Of a stretch of 64,000 nucleotides of DNA, positions 30,322-39,431 are shown piece by piece. A model generated the notes under the pieces. The model was not told where the DNA came from. It saw only the letters and a list, made by a program, of their open reading frames with translations, and did not search any database. A program made the position numbers and the translations under genes. The stretch is from Pseudomonas sp. SCA2728.1_7 (GTDB taxonomy: Bacteria > Pseudomonadota > Gammaproteobacteria > Pseudomonadales > Pseudomonadaceae), in contig NZ_CP073104.1 of the NCBI RefSeq assembly GCF_018138145.1, positions 4,965,001-5,029,000 on the forward strand. The letters run 5' to 3'. Every line of letters begins with the position of its first letter. Position 1 is the stretch's first letter.

Positions 30322-32679
30322 ATGCGCTATCTGCTGATGTTGCTGTTCTGCTTGCCCCTTATGGCGAGCGCCGTCGAATTCGACGAATTTACCCAGAGCC
30401 TCCCTCTGGGCCGGTCGCTGCAAGTGTTCGAAGACCCGAGCGGTCAGGCGAGCATTGCCGATGTTCGTGCGCAAGCTGCCGCCGGCAATTTCAAACCTCA
30501 CGATAAAGCCACGCTCAATGCCGGTTATTCACGCTCGGCGTTCTGGCTGAAGATCGACCTGCATTATCGTCCGAGCAATCCCGCCGCCCAGCGCACCTGG
30601 CTGCTGGAACTGGCTTATCCACCGCTCGACCATCTCGACCTGTACATGCCCGATGCCGCTGGCGACTACCGCCTCGTCCGGCAAACCGGCGATGCCTTGC
30701 CGTTCGCCAGCCGCGAGATTCGCCAGAACAACTATCTGTTCGACCTTTCATTCAAACCGGATCAACAGCAAACCGTGTACCTGCGACTGGCCAGCGAAGG
30801 TTCGATTCAGGCACCGGTCACGTTATGGTCGAGCACGGCGTACCTCGAAGACCAGCCAGTGCGCCTGTATGTGCTCGGCATCATTTATGGCGTGCTGTTG
30901 GGGATGGTGGTCTACAACCTGTTCATCTTCCTCAGCGTGCGCGATACCAGCTATCTCTACTACATCTTCTATATCGCTTCGTTTGGCCTTTATCAGTTGT
31001 CGGTGAACGGTGCGGCGGTCGAATATTTCTGGCCGGACAATCCGTGGTGGGCCAACGCCGCGACGCCATTCTTCATCGGTTGCGCCGGGTTGTTCGGCAG
31101 CCAGTTCGCCCGCAGCTTCCTGCAGACCAAAACCCACAGTCGCTGGCTCGACCGCTTGTTGATCGGGCTGATTGCCTTCGGAGCATTGGTCATCGGTTTG
31201 TCGCTGATGACCAGTTACGCGTTGTCGCTGCGCTTGGCGACGATACTGGCGCTGACCTTCACTGTGGTGATTTTCGCCGCCGGGATTCTGGCCTGGTGGC
31301 GCGGCTTGCGGGTGGCGCGCTATTTCATCATCGCCTGGTCGGCGTTCCTGCTCGGCGGCATCGTCAACACCCTGATGGTGTTGGGCTTGCTGCCGAACGT
31401 GTTCCTGACCATGTACGCCAGCCAGATCGGCTCGGCCATCGAGGTGGCGCTGCTGTCGCTGGCACTGGCCGACCGCATCAACGCGATGCGTGAGCAACAG
31501 GCGCAAACCCTGTACGACGCCGGGCAGAAACTCGAAGTGCTCAACCAGCAACTGGCCCACAGCAACAAGCTCAAAGACGAATTCCTCGCGACCTTGACCC
31601 ACGAACTGCGCACGCCAATGAACGGCGTGATCGGTTCGTTGGAACTGATGCAGACCGTCGATCTGGATCCGGAGCTTGAGCAATATCAGCAGACCGCCGC
31701 CGGTTCCGCGCGGGACATGATGCGCATGGTCAACGGCATCCTTACCCTGACCGAATTGCAGGCCGGCAAGCTCAAGGCATCGCCGGGCAGCTTCAGTCTG
31801 CGCGCAGTAGTTGAAGCGTTGCGCGTGCAGTTCGACGGCAACGCGGCGAGCAAGTCGCTGGACTTCAAAGTCGAGGTGCTGCCGACCCTGCCGGATCGCT
31901 TGCACGGCGACAGCGCAAAACTCGCGCAATGCCTGGAATGCCTGCTCGACAATGCGATCAAGTTCACCCGTGTCGGTGGGTTGGCGTTGCGCGTGACGGG
32001 CAAGCCGTCGACGGGCAATCGTCTGGCGCTGTCATTTGCGGTGATCGACACCGGCATCGGGTTCACTGATCTGGGCGAAGCGACGATGTACCAGCGTTTC
32101 TTCCAGCTCGACGGTTCGATGACCCGCGAATACGGCGGGCTGGGCGTCGGTCTGGCGATCTGCCGACAGTTGGTCGAGTTGCTCGGCGGCAAGCTCACTC
32201 ATCGCTCGGAGCCCGGGCGTGGCAGCCGTTTCCAGCTGGATGTCGAGTTTGAGTTGCCGGTGGTTGAGGCGGCATCGACGCCGATTCCTTCACACGATTG
32301 CGTGCGCGCACCGCAGGACTGCACGGTGTTGCTGGTGGACGACAACAGCGTCAACCAACTGGTGATGCGTGGCATGTTGCTCAAGCTCGGCTTCCGCGTG
32401 CGTACCGCCGATAACGGTGCGGCGGCATTGGACTGCCTGCAGCGAGAAGCCTTCGATGCGGTGCTGATCGATTGCCAGTTGCCGGCTCACGACGGCGCAT
32501 CATTGTGCTGCCAGATTCATGCGTTGCCAGGCTGCGCGAATTTGCCGGTGTTTATGTTGGCGCTAACCGCCGACCGAGAGCTCTGCAGCACCGGCGCCGC
32601 TATCGATTACCTGAACAAACCGGTGAAATTCGAGGACTTGCAGTCAGCACTGGAGCGTCGCGTACTGTGTTATTGGTAG
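30322..32679 (+). CDS. ladS: hybrid sensor histidine kinase LadS
   Basis: 785-aa 7TMR-DISM hybrid kinase. In P. aeruginosa LadS (same locus, beside thiD-thiE-hemL) boosts the GacS/GacA-Rsm pathway towards biofilm growth and responds to calcium. Order: signal peptide (1-17), periplasmic 7TMR-DISMED2 sensor (to about 180), seven membrane helices (about 185-385), short coiled coil, HisKA with H427 (THELRTPMNG), HATPase (DNAIKF, VIDTGIGF, GLGVGLAIC), then a receiver domain with D673/D674, phospho-acceptor D717 (IDCQLP) and K766. All catalytic residues are present and there is no C-terminal Hpt. Transcribed alone. Confidence 0.93.
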   Translation: MRYLLMLLFCLPLMASAVEFDEFTQSLPLGRSLQVFEDPSGQASIADVRAQAAAGNFKPHDKATLNAGYSRSAFWLKIDLHYRPSNPAAQRTWLLELAYPPLDHLDLYMPDAAGDYRLVRQTGDALPFASREIRQNNYLFDLSFKPDQQQTVYLRLASEGSIQAPVTLWSSTAYLEDQPVRLYVLGIIYGVLLGMVVYNLFIFLSVRDTSYLYYIFYIASFGLYQLSVNGAAVEYFWPDNPWWANAATPFFIGCAGLFGSQFARSFLQTKTHSRWLDRLLIGLIAFGALVIGLSLMTSYALSLRLATILALTFTVVIFAAGILAWWRGLRVARYFIIAWSAFLLGGIVNTLMVLGLLPNVFLTMYASQIGSAIEVALLSLALADRINAMREQQAQTLYDAGQKLEVLNQQLAHSNKLKDEFLATLTHELRTPMNGVIGSLELMQTVDLDPELEQYQQTAAGSARDMMRMVNGILTLTELQAGKLKASPGSFSLRAVVEALRVQFDGNAASKSLDFKVEVLPTLPDRLHGDSAKLAQCLECLLDNAIKFTRVGGLALRVTGKPSTGNRLALSFAVIDTGIGFTDLGEATMYQRFFQLDGSMTREYGGLGVGLAICRQLVELLGGKLTHRSEPGRGSRFQLDVEFELPVVEAASTPIPSHDCVRAPQDCTVLLVDDNSVNQLVMRGMLLKLGFRVRTADNGAAALDCLQREAFDAVLIDCQLPAHDGASLCCQIHALPGCANLPVFMLALTADRELCSTGAAIDYLNKPVKFEDLQSALERRVLCYW

Positions 32680-32772
32680 GGTAAAAGCGCCGCAAAATCG
32701 GCGGATATGACACTTTGATCAACCTTGGGGCGGTGCTTAACTGGATCTCTTGGTTGAGCAAAGGAGCCCGTC

Positions 32773-34422
32773 ATGAACCTGCATCAGTTCGCCGAAACCC
32801 ACGAAGTCACCAACCAGCCACCGTCGCTGGACGGCACCAACCTGTACCGCATCGACCTGCCGTTGCAGGAGTGGTCGCGGCGCTTTGGTGCTGGTTGGGC
32901 CGAGTCGCGGATCGATGCCTACGGCGCGCTCGCCGGCGGGCCGTTGATGGAAGCCGGGTTCCTCGCCAATCAGAACAAACCTGTGTTTGCCAGCCATGAC
33001 CGCTATGGTCATCGCATTGATCTGGTGGAATTTCACCCGGCCTATCACGAGCTGATGCGCACGGCGATCGAGCATGGCCTGACTTCGCTGCCATGGGCGC
33101 ATCCACAGGATGGGGCCCACGTCGCCCGCGCCTCGATGACTTATTTGCACAGCCAGGCCGAGGCCGGCAGCGGTTGCCCGTTGACCATGACCTTCGCCAG
33201 CGTGCCGGCCCTGCGCTTGCAGCCGAACATCGCTGAGCAATGGCTGCCGAAAGTCCTCTCTACTGAATACGACCCGCGCAACGTTGGCATGGCGCACAAG
33301 GCCGGCGTGACCATCGGCATGGCCATGACCGAGAAACAGGGCGGCACCGACGTGCGCGCCAACACCACCAAGGCGTATCCGGTCGGCGCCAGCGGCCCGG
33401 GTCAGGCTTATGAGCTGGTCGGGCACAAGTGGTTCTGCTCGGCGCCGATGTGCGATGCCTTCCTGACGCTGGCGCAGACCGACAAGGGCTTGAGCTGCTT
33501 CCTGCTGCCGCGCCATCGCCCGGACGACACGCGCAATCAGTTCTACATCCAGCGCCTGAAAAACAAACTCGGCAACCAGTCCAACGCCTCCAGCGAAGTG
33601 GAGTTTCGTGGCGCGCTGGCGTGGATGGTCGGTGAGGAAGGGCGCGGCGTGCCAACCATCATCGAGATGGTGGCGATGACCCGATTCGATTGCATGGTCG
33701 GTTCCAGTTCGTTGATGCGCCAGGCGCTGACTCAGGCCAGCCACCACTGCGCGCACCGCAAGGTCGGCGGCAAACTGCTCAGCGAGCAGCCATTGATGCA
33801 AAACGTGCTGGCCGATCTGGCGCTGGAAAGCGAAGCCGCGCTGGCCCTGAGTTTGCGCATGGGTAAGGCGCTGGATCATCTGGATGATCGCCACGAAGCG
33901 CAATTTGCGCGCCTGGTGACAGCGGTGGGCAAGTATTGGATCTGCAAGCGCGCGCCGGCGATGATCAATGAAGCGGCGGAATGTATGGGCGGCGCAGGGT
34001 ATGTCGAGGACAGTATTCTGCCGCGTCTGTACCGTGAGGCGCCGGTGAACTCGACGTGGGAAGGCTCGGGGAATGTGCAGTGCCTGGACGTGCTGCGGGC
34101 CTTGTCGAAAGAGCCGGGCGTGCTGGATGTGTTGTTCAGCGAGTTGGGCGACGGGCATGGCGACAAGCGACTGGCTGCGCATATTCAGCAGTTGCAGGCG
34201 CAGTTCAAGGATACGAGCGACATTCAGTATCGGGCGCGGCAGTTGACTGAAGATATCGCGCTCGGTTTGCAGGCCAAGCTTCTGTTGGAGGCCGGAAACT
34301 CAGCCGTCAGCGATGCCTTCATTGCCAGCCGCCTGAGCGGTGGCGGCCGGGTTTACGGCGCCTTGCCGCGTGGGCTGGACGTCGAAGCCATCGTCGCCCG
34401 CTCAACCCCACAGATTCTCTGA
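32773..34422 (+). CDS. acyl-CoA dehydrogenase, AidB/isovaleryl-CoA dehydrogenase-like
   Basis: 549-aa flavoprotein of the AidB branch. It has an extended N-terminal region, FAD-binding stretches MTEKQGGTDVRAN and WFCSAPMCDAFL, and a C-terminal helical domain (MGGAGYVEDSILPRLYREAPVNSTWEGSGNV). E. coli AidB protects DNA during alkylation stress; other members oxidise branched acyl-CoAs, and sequence alone does not settle which applies. CAAAGGAG upstream of the ATG at 32773 is a good ribosome-binding site. No operon partner. Confidence 0.9.
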   Translation: MNLHQFAETHEVTNQPPSLDGTNLYRIDLPLQEWSRRFGAGWAESRIDAYGALAGGPLMEAGFLANQNKPVFASHDRYGHRIDLVEFHPAYHELMRTAIEHGLTSLPWAHPQDGAHVARASMTYLHSQAEAGSGCPLTMTFASVPALRLQPNIAEQWLPKVLSTEYDPRNVGMAHKAGVTIGMAMTEKQGGTDVRANTTKAYPVGASGPGQAYELVGHKWFCSAPMCDAFLTLAQTDKGLSCFLLPRHRPDDTRNQFYIQRLKNKLGNQSNASSEVEFRGALAWMVGEEGRGVPTIIEMVAMTRFDCMVGSSSLMRQALTQASHHCAHRKVGGKLLSEQPLMQNVLADLALESEAALALSLRMGKALDHLDDRHEAQFARLVTAVGKYWICKRAPAMINEAAECMGGAGYVEDSILPRLYREAPVNSTWEGSGNVQCLDVLRALSKEPGVLDVLFSELGDGHGDKRLAAHIQQLQAQFKDTSDIQYRARQLTEDIALGLQAKLLLEAGNSAVSDAFIASRLSGGGRVYGALPRGLDVEAIVARSTPQIL

Positions 34423-34435
34423 CCCACCACACATC

Positions 34436-34531
34436 CCCTGTAGGAGTGAGCCTGCTCGCGATAGCGGTGTATCAGTCAATGCAAATGTCGACGGATAGAC
34501 CGCTATCGCGAGCAGGCTCACTCCTACAGGG
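34436..34531. repeat. REPIN (GCTCACTCCTACA type)
   Basis: Inverted arms CCCTGTAGGAGTGAGCCTGC and its complement with a CGCTATCGCGAGCAGG core and about a 35-base centre. Lies between the acyl-CoA dehydrogenase gene and amn. Confidence 0.92.
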
Positions 34532-34638
34532 ATCGGGTCTGCCTGACATATTGTGCGGTTGCCAACATGCCACTGTTCCCGTGACGCCACGATGCAGGCA
34601 AGATGAAGCTCTGCAAGTCAGAACACAGGAAGCTGATC

Positions 34639-36102
34639 GTGACCGAAGCGTTTATTGTTGTTCAAACCGCCGAACAAGCCGTGGATCGTCTGGCCGAGCT
34701 GCATGAGCGGGCCACCACTGCGCTGAATTCGGCGCTCAAGCGTTACCTCAAGGATCGCGTCGAACCCGACGCTGCGCAGCGTGCTCTGTTTCGTTATCCC
34801 GAACTGCGTCTGACCTACCATTGCCAGGGCGAAGTCCCGCAGACCACCCGCGCTTACGCCAAGGTGCAACTGCCAGGCACTTACAGCGTCACCGTCACCC
34901 ACCCTGCTGCGTTCCGCAAATATCTGCTCGAACAACTTGTGCCGCTGATGCACGACTTCACGGTGACCGTGGAAGTTGGTGTCAGCCAGCAAAACATTCC
35001 GTATCCGTACGTGGTCGAGCAGGGTGATGAACTGGCCGGCTCCGGCGTCACCGCTGCGGTGCTGGCGCGGGTGTTCCCGAGTACCGATCTGTCCGCGGCC
35101 ACCGATGGCATCGCCGACGGTCTCTACGACTGGGAAAACACCGATCCGCTGCCGCTGGCCTTGTTCGACGCGGCGCGCGTGGATTTCTCCCTGCGCCGAC
35201 TGGTGCACTACACCGGCAGCGACTGGCGCCATGTGCAGCCGTGGATTCTGCTGACCAACTATCACCGTTACGTCGACCAGTTCATCGTCCATGGTCTGGA
35301 GCAACTGCGCAGCGACCCGCGTTTCGTGCGCATGGTGTTGCCGGGTAACGTGATCATCGAGAAGGGCATGGATCACGGCGAAGCCTCGGCGATTGCTGCC
35401 GGTGTGGTCTGGCACCGTTACCAGATGCCGGCCTATCACCTGATCGCCAGCGATGGCCACGGCGTGACGCTGGTCAACATCGGTGTCGGCCCGTCCAACG
35501 CCAAGAACATCACCGACCACTTGGCGGTGCTGCGTCCGCATTGCTGGCTGATGATCGGCCACTGCGGTGGCCTGCGTCAGTCGCAGACCATCGGCGACTA
35601 TGTGTTGGCGCACGCTTACATGCGTCGCGATGGCATTCTCGACCGCGTGGTGCCGCCGAACATTCCGATCCCGGCCCTGGCCGAGGTGCAAATGGCGTTG
35701 CAGCAGGCGGCGGCGAATGTCACTGGCGAGAAGGGCGACGATCTGAAAAAACGCCTGCGCACCGGCACCGTGCTGACCTACGACGACCGTAACTGGGAAT
35801 TGCGTTGGGCGCAGGAACGGCCGTTGATCAACCTGTCCCGCGCTGTCGCGGTGGACATGGAAAGCGGCACGATTGCCGCGCAGGGTTATCGCCTGCGGGT
35901 GCCGTACGGCACGTTGCTGTGCGTTTCGGACAAACCGCTGCACAGTGAAATCAAACTGCCGGGTTCGGCCAACGCCTTCTATGAACGCGCAGTCAGCCAG
36001 CACTTGAAAATCGGCATCGAAGCGGTGGATCTGCTGCGTACCGAGCTCAACTCGCTGCACTCGCGCAAACTGCGCAGCTTCGACGAACCGCCGTTCCGCT
36101 GA
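34639..36102 (+). CDS. amn: AMP nucleosidase
   Basis: Hydrolyses AMP to adenine and ribose 5-phosphate, tuning the adenylate pool. The 487-aa protein has an N-terminal DUF4849-like domain followed by a purine-nucleoside-phosphorylase fold (NIGVGPSNAKNITDHL, MIGHCGGLRQSQ, VAVDMESGTIAAQGYRL). The GTG at 34639 is chosen because AGGAAG sits eight bases upstream and the length then matches E. coli Amn (484 aa); a frame-open ATG at 34603 has no such site. Confidence 0.95.
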   Translation: MTEAFIVVQTAEQAVDRLAELHERATTALNSALKRYLKDRVEPDAAQRALFRYPELRLTYHCQGEVPQTTRAYAKVQLPGTYSVTVTHPAAFRKYLLEQLVPLMHDFTVTVEVGVSQQNIPYPYVVEQGDELAGSGVTAAVLARVFPSTDLSAATDGIADGLYDWENTDPLPLALFDAARVDFSLRRLVHYTGSDWRHVQPWILLTNYHRYVDQFIVHGLEQLRSDPRFVRMVLPGNVIIEKGMDHGEASAIAAGVVWHRYQMPAYHLIASDGHGVTLVNIGVGPSNAKNITDHLAVLRPHCWLMIGHCGGLRQSQTIGDYVLAHAYMRRDGILDRVVPPNIPIPALAEVQMALQQAAANVTGEKGDDLKKRLRTGTVLTYDDRNWELRWAQERPLINLSRAVAVDMESGTIAAQGYRLRVPYGTLLCVSDKPLHSEIKLPGSANAFYERAVSQHLKIGIEAVDLLRTELNSLHSRKLRSFDEPPFR

Positions 36103-36172
36103 TTTGTTGATGGTCATTTAACGGTCAGGCTACTAGCATTGGCAGCCCTGACCGTTAGATGTTCTTTTCGCC

Positions 36173-36808
36173 ATGTCCCGTCCTCCACGTCCACCTTCCC
36201 GCCGTCCTGGCGCGAAGCCTCAGTCTGCTTCCCCGCGTCGTGTTGCCAAGGCACCACCGGCCGAGCCGAAACTGATCCTGTTCAACAAACCGTTCGATGT
36301 GCTCACGCAATTCAGCGACGGCGAAGGGCGGGCGACGCTCAAGGATTTCATTGATGTGCCCGGTATCTACCCGGCCGGACGCCTTGATCGCGACAGCGAA
36401 GGCTTGTTGCTGCTGACCAACGACGGGCAGTTGCAGGCACGTATCGCCGATCCGAAACACAAATTGGCGAAGACCTATTGGGTGCAGGTTGAAGGTGTGC
36501 CGACGGCCGAACAGCTGCAGCGTTTGCGTGACGGCGTGGAGCTGAATGACGGTATGACCTTGCCTGCCGAGGCGCGGCAACTGGATGAGCCTGAGCTGTG
36601 GCCGCGCAATCCGCCGGTGCGTTTTCGCGCGACCATACCGACTTCATGGCTGGAACTGGTGATTCGCGAGGGGCGCAACCGTCAGGTGCGGCGCATGACG
36701 GCGGCGGTCGGTCTGCCGACGTTGCGGCTGGTGCGGGTCAGGATTGGTGACTGGACGATCGAAGGGCTCGATCAAGGCCAGTGGAAGGAAGTGCCGGCGC
36801 GCTTATAA
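36173..36808 (+). CDS. rluE: 23S rRNA pseudouridine synthase (RluE type)
   Basis: RsuA-family pseudouridine synthase; RluE acts at U2457 of 23S rRNA. The 211-aa protein has a basic, proline-rich N-terminal tail (to about residue 30) and the catalytic aspartate D72 in [14 protein letters not shown]. It lacks an S4 domain, which fits RluE. Its last six bases overlap the convergent DUF2788 gene, leaving no terminator between them. Confidence 0.92.
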   Translation: MSRPPRPPSRRPGAKPQSASPRRVAKAPPAEPKLILFNKPFDVLTQFSDGEGRATLKDFIDVPGIYPAGRLDRDSEGLLLLTNDGQLQARIADPKHKLAKTYWVQVEGVPTAEQLQRLRDGVELNDGMTLPAEARQLDEPELWPRNPPVRFRATIPTSWLELVIREGRNRQVRRMTAAVGLPTLRLVRVRIGDWTIEGLDQGQWKEVPARL

Positions 36809-37012
36809 CGCGCCGGATTCGATCAGGCCGATCACCACACTCTTGATGATGAACGCGGCCACGCCCAGGCCCAGCACGAAGAACAGAATGAACGAGCCAA
36901 AGCGCCCGGCCTTGGACTTCTTCGCCAGATCCCAGACGATGAAACCCATGAAAATGATCAGGATGCTGACCAGGCCGGTCATCATCCACTCTTCTAATAA
37001 TGCTGGATCCAT
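36803..37012 (-). CDS. DUF2788 family small membrane protein
   Basis: 69-aa inner-membrane protein with two hydrophobic segments (about residues 12-30 and 41-63) and a basic loop [10 protein letters not shown] between them. Family DUF2788, function unknown, common in pseudomonads. Convergent with and overlapping rluE, as in P. aeruginosa. The ATG at 37012 has GGAGAAATCCA upstream. Confidence 0.88.
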   Translation of the reverse strand: MDPALLEEWMMTGLVSILIIFMGFIVWDLAKKSKAGRFGSFILFFVLGLGVAAFIIKSVVIGLIESGAL

Positions 37013-37109
37013 TGGATTTCTCCGGCGCGCATGCGGCTAAAAGGGCGCGGCGAGTATACGCCAAGGTTTGTGGGGGGGGCATTGATCTGGGTCTGATCCG
37101 GAACTGTTG

Positions 37110-37416
37110 CCCTCACCCTAGCCCTCTCCCAGAGGGAGAGGGGACTGACCGGGGGATGCTTGAGAACTACACCGACTTGATCCAGAAGTTGTGAATCCAT
37201 AATCGACTCAATCTTTCAGGTCGATGTATGACAGCAGACACCTCGGTCGGCCCCTTCTCCCAGATGGAGAGGGGGCTGATTGGGGGATGTTCAAGGAATA
37301 CGCCGACCTGAACGTTTTGTTGTGAATCCATAATCGACTCAATCTTTCAGGTCGATGTATGACGCCAGACACCTCGGTCGGCCCCCTCTCCCTCCGGGAG
37401 AGGGCTGGGGTGAGGG
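37110..37416. repeat. tandem composite of a dispersed inverted-repeat element
   Basis: Bounded by CCCTCACCCTAGCCCTCTCC and its near complement ending GGGCTGGGGTGAGGG. Inside are two copies of a 131-bp unit: the segment GTGAATCCATAATCGACTCA recurs at 37191 and 37322, each followed by GGTCGATGTATGAC and CCTCGGTCGGCCCC. The two units share a central CCCTTCTCC...GGAGAGGGGG junction, so it looks like a head-to-tail dimer. A single-unit relative lies at 53174-53349. No coding potential. Confidence 0.8.
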
Positions 37417-37425
37417 TGCCTTTGA

Positions 37426-37905
37426 TCAGTTGCGCAGGTGGGTCAAGGGCAATTCTGTGCTGTTGAGCACCTGATTCAGTACGAAGCTCGAACGAACGCT
37501 GGTCACGCCCTCAATCCGGGTGAGGTGCCCAAGCAACAGCTTCTGATAGTGATCCATATCCGGCACCACCACCTTCAACTGGTAATCCGCATCCACCCCC
37601 GTCACCAGGCTGCACTCCAGCACCTGCGGCAACGTACGAATCGCCGCCTCGAAGTTTTCGAAACGCTCCGGCGTGTGCCGGTCCATGCCGATCAGCACAT
37701 ACGCCGTCAGGCTCAGCCCAAGCATCTTGCGATCGAGCAACGCCACCTGACGCGAAATGTAGCCGTCGTCTTCCAGCTGCTTGACCCGGCGCGAGCACGG
37801 GGAGGGCGACAGACCGATGCGCTCGGCCAATTCCTGGTTGGAGATGCGGGCGTCGCGCTGCAATTCCGCCAAAATGCTCAGGTCGTAACGGTCGAGTTTG
37901 CTCAT
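37426..37905 (-). CDS. Lrp/AsnC-family transcriptional regulator
   Basis: 159-aa regulator with an N-terminal helix-turn-helix (RISNQELAERIGLSPSPCSRRVKQLEDDG, given here only in part as NQELAERIGLS) and a C-terminal RAM/ACT domain that binds amino acids (LVTGVDADYQLKVVVPDM). The ATG at 37905 is preferred; a TTG one codon upstream is possible. AAGGACAG gives the ribosome-binding site. The effector and targets are unknown; the divergent leader region at 37.95-38.22 kb is a natural candidate target. Confidence 0.9.
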   Translation of the reverse strand: MSKLDRYDLSILAELQRDARISNQELAERIGLSPSPCSRRVKQLEDDGYISRQVALLDRKMLGLSLTAYVLIGMDRHTPERFENFEAAIRTLPQVLECSLVTGVDADYQLKVVVPDMDHYQKLLLGHLTRIEGVTSVRSSFVLNQVLNSTELPLTHLRN

Positions 37906-38357
37906 CAATCTGTCCTTGGTTGTAACTATTGCGGCAGATTATCTATCCAGGGTTAAAAATTGCGCAAGTGGTGTTTATTTCAGCAATCTTCGCAATCCTC
38001 TGTCGCCGCCTCAGGCCTATTCTTATCACCAGAATCACTGCTCGGTAACACAGTCCACGCGGCCCGCCCTATCCGGCCTGCCGCGGCCGCCACCCCCACC
38101 GGGGTTGTGCCGGCCCCCGAGCTGCACACTGTCCAGAAGACGGCGTGAGGTGAGCCGACGTCAAAAGCGTCGAGCCAGGACGAAGTTCTCTAGAAGGGAG
38201 GCCGACGGGTCTCCCTTTTTTCTTGCCTGCGATTTCATGCCCTAGCGCTTAATAAATAAGTTGCGCGACTGATAACCTGTTGCAGAACCCGGTGTGTGTA
38301 TTCCCGGTCTTAGTGACAAGTCCTCTTACATTTGCAGGCCCCGCAGTGAGAAAAAGC
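37906..38357 (+). other. long non-coding region: putative sRNA or leader ending at a terminator
   Basis: 450 bp without a convincing gene. It contains very G+C-rich DNA (about 38060-38150) with small hairpins: CCCCACCGGGG near 38095 and CGACGTCAAAAGCGTCG near 38156. A clear Rho-independent terminator follows at 38194-38221. Transcription on the + strand must therefore start somewhere between the lrp gene and about 38100 and end before the next gene, as expected for a small RNA or an attenuated leader. No match to a known sRNA was recognised. Confidence 0.4.
38194..38222 (+). terminator. Rho-independent terminator of an unidentified + strand transcript
   Basis: Seven-base stem AAGGGAG (38194-38200) with CTCCCTT (38211-38217), ten-base loop, followed by a run of Ts. 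No protein-coding gene on the + strand ends just before it. Confidence 0.82.
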
Positions 38358-39431
38358 ATGAAGTCGCGCATCTGGCGTCTGGCCGGTGTTGGTTTGCTGT
38401 GTGTGAGTGTCAGTGCGCAAGCGCTTGCCGATGAGCCGCAGAATCGCGGCCCGGATGGCGGCGGCCACGGCCAGGATCATCAGGGCAACAATCAGGGCCA
38501 TGGCGGCAACAATCAGCCGCGCCCGCAGAACAATCCATCGCAGAGTCAGCCGCAACAGAATCAGCCGCGTCCGCAGAACAACGAGATCATTCGTGGCGAC
38601 AACAGCCGACAGTTCGAGCACAACGGTCAGCAGCACAACAACAATGGCCAGTGGCAAAACCACGACCAGAACCGCCCGGCCTACAATCCCAACCCGGTGC
38701 GCCAGCCACCACCGCCACCGCAACTGCCGGCCAATAGCCTGCCGATCCAGCCACGGCCCGACACTGTGCGTCAGACCCAGGAGCCGCGTCAGGGTTACTA
38801 CCGCGACGAGCGTCCGCAGAACGGTTACCACAACCAGCAATGGCAGACCGGCAACCGGCCCAACGACAATCGCTGGCCGGGACGTCCCGACGGACACGGC
38901 AACGGTTGGGGCCCGGGTCCGCAATATCGGCCGGGGCATGTGATCGACCGTTTCCCGGATCGCGATTACCGCGTGCCGTATCGCGGGCAGGATTACTTCT
39001 TTTCCGGCGGTTACTGGTATCGCCCACAAGGCCCGCGCTACATCGTCGTGCAACCGCCGCGCGGGATCCGCATTCAGTATCTGCCGGATTACGCCCGTGA
39101 AGTGTGGATCGGTGGTTCGCTGCTGTTCCTCGCCGCCGGTTCCTACTACGCGTATCAGGAAGCGACGCAAGATTACGTGGTGGTCGAGCCGCCGGTGCAG
39201 CAACAGCCGCAGCCGCAATCCCAAGGCTATGACGTCGAAGCGTATCCAGCCAACGGTCAGTCGCCGGAGCAGGTGCAGCAGGACGGTTATCAGTGCTACC
39301 AGTACGCTGTGCAGCAAAGCGGTTTTGACCCGCGCACCGCGACCTATCAACCCGCGCCCGAAGTGGTTCAGGCCTATCGACAGGCTCAGGGCAATTGCCT
39401 GAGCAGTCGCGGTTATCAGGTCAGTTACTGA
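38358..39431 (+). CDS. exported Q/N/P-rich protein (DUF6515-like)
   Basis: 358-aa protein with a signal peptide (cleavage near AQALA before DEPQNR). A low-complexity, disordered half (about residues 27-200) is rich in Gln, Asn, Pro, Gly and His, with repeats such as NQPRPQNN. An ordered part follows, with YRVPYRGQDYFFSGGYWYRP, a beta-rich stretch and one hydrophobic segment (GGSLLFLAAGSYYAYQ, about 250-270). The C-terminus has a conserved QQDGYQCYQYAV. It resembles DUF6515 envelope proteins. Function unknown. A GTG at 38346 is an alternative start. Its end overlaps the convergent efflux gene by 7 bp. Confidence 0.82.
   Translation: MKSRIWRLAGVGLLCVSVSAQALADEPQNRGPDGGGHGQDHQGNNQGHGGNNQPRPQNNPSQSQPQQNQPRPQNNEIIRGDNSRQFEHNGQQHNNNGQWQNHDQNRPAYNPNPVRQPPPPPQLPANSLPIQPRPDTVRQTQEPRQGYYRDERPQNGYHNQQWQTGNRPNDNRWPGRPDGHGNGWGPGPQYRPGHVIDRFPDRDYRVPYRGQDYFFSGGYWYRPQGPRYIVVQPPRGIRIQYLPDYAREVWIGGSLLFLAAGSYYAYQEATQDYVVVEPPVQQQPQPQSQGYDVEAYPANGQSPEQVQQDGYQCYQYAVQQSGFDPRTATYQPAPEVVQAYRQAQGNCLSSRGYQVSY

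Noticed and set aside
37960..38148. 62-aa open frame upstream of the orphan terminator
   Set aside because: Composition follows the G+C-rich hairpin region; no ribosome-binding site and no family resemblance. The stretch is better explained as RNA.
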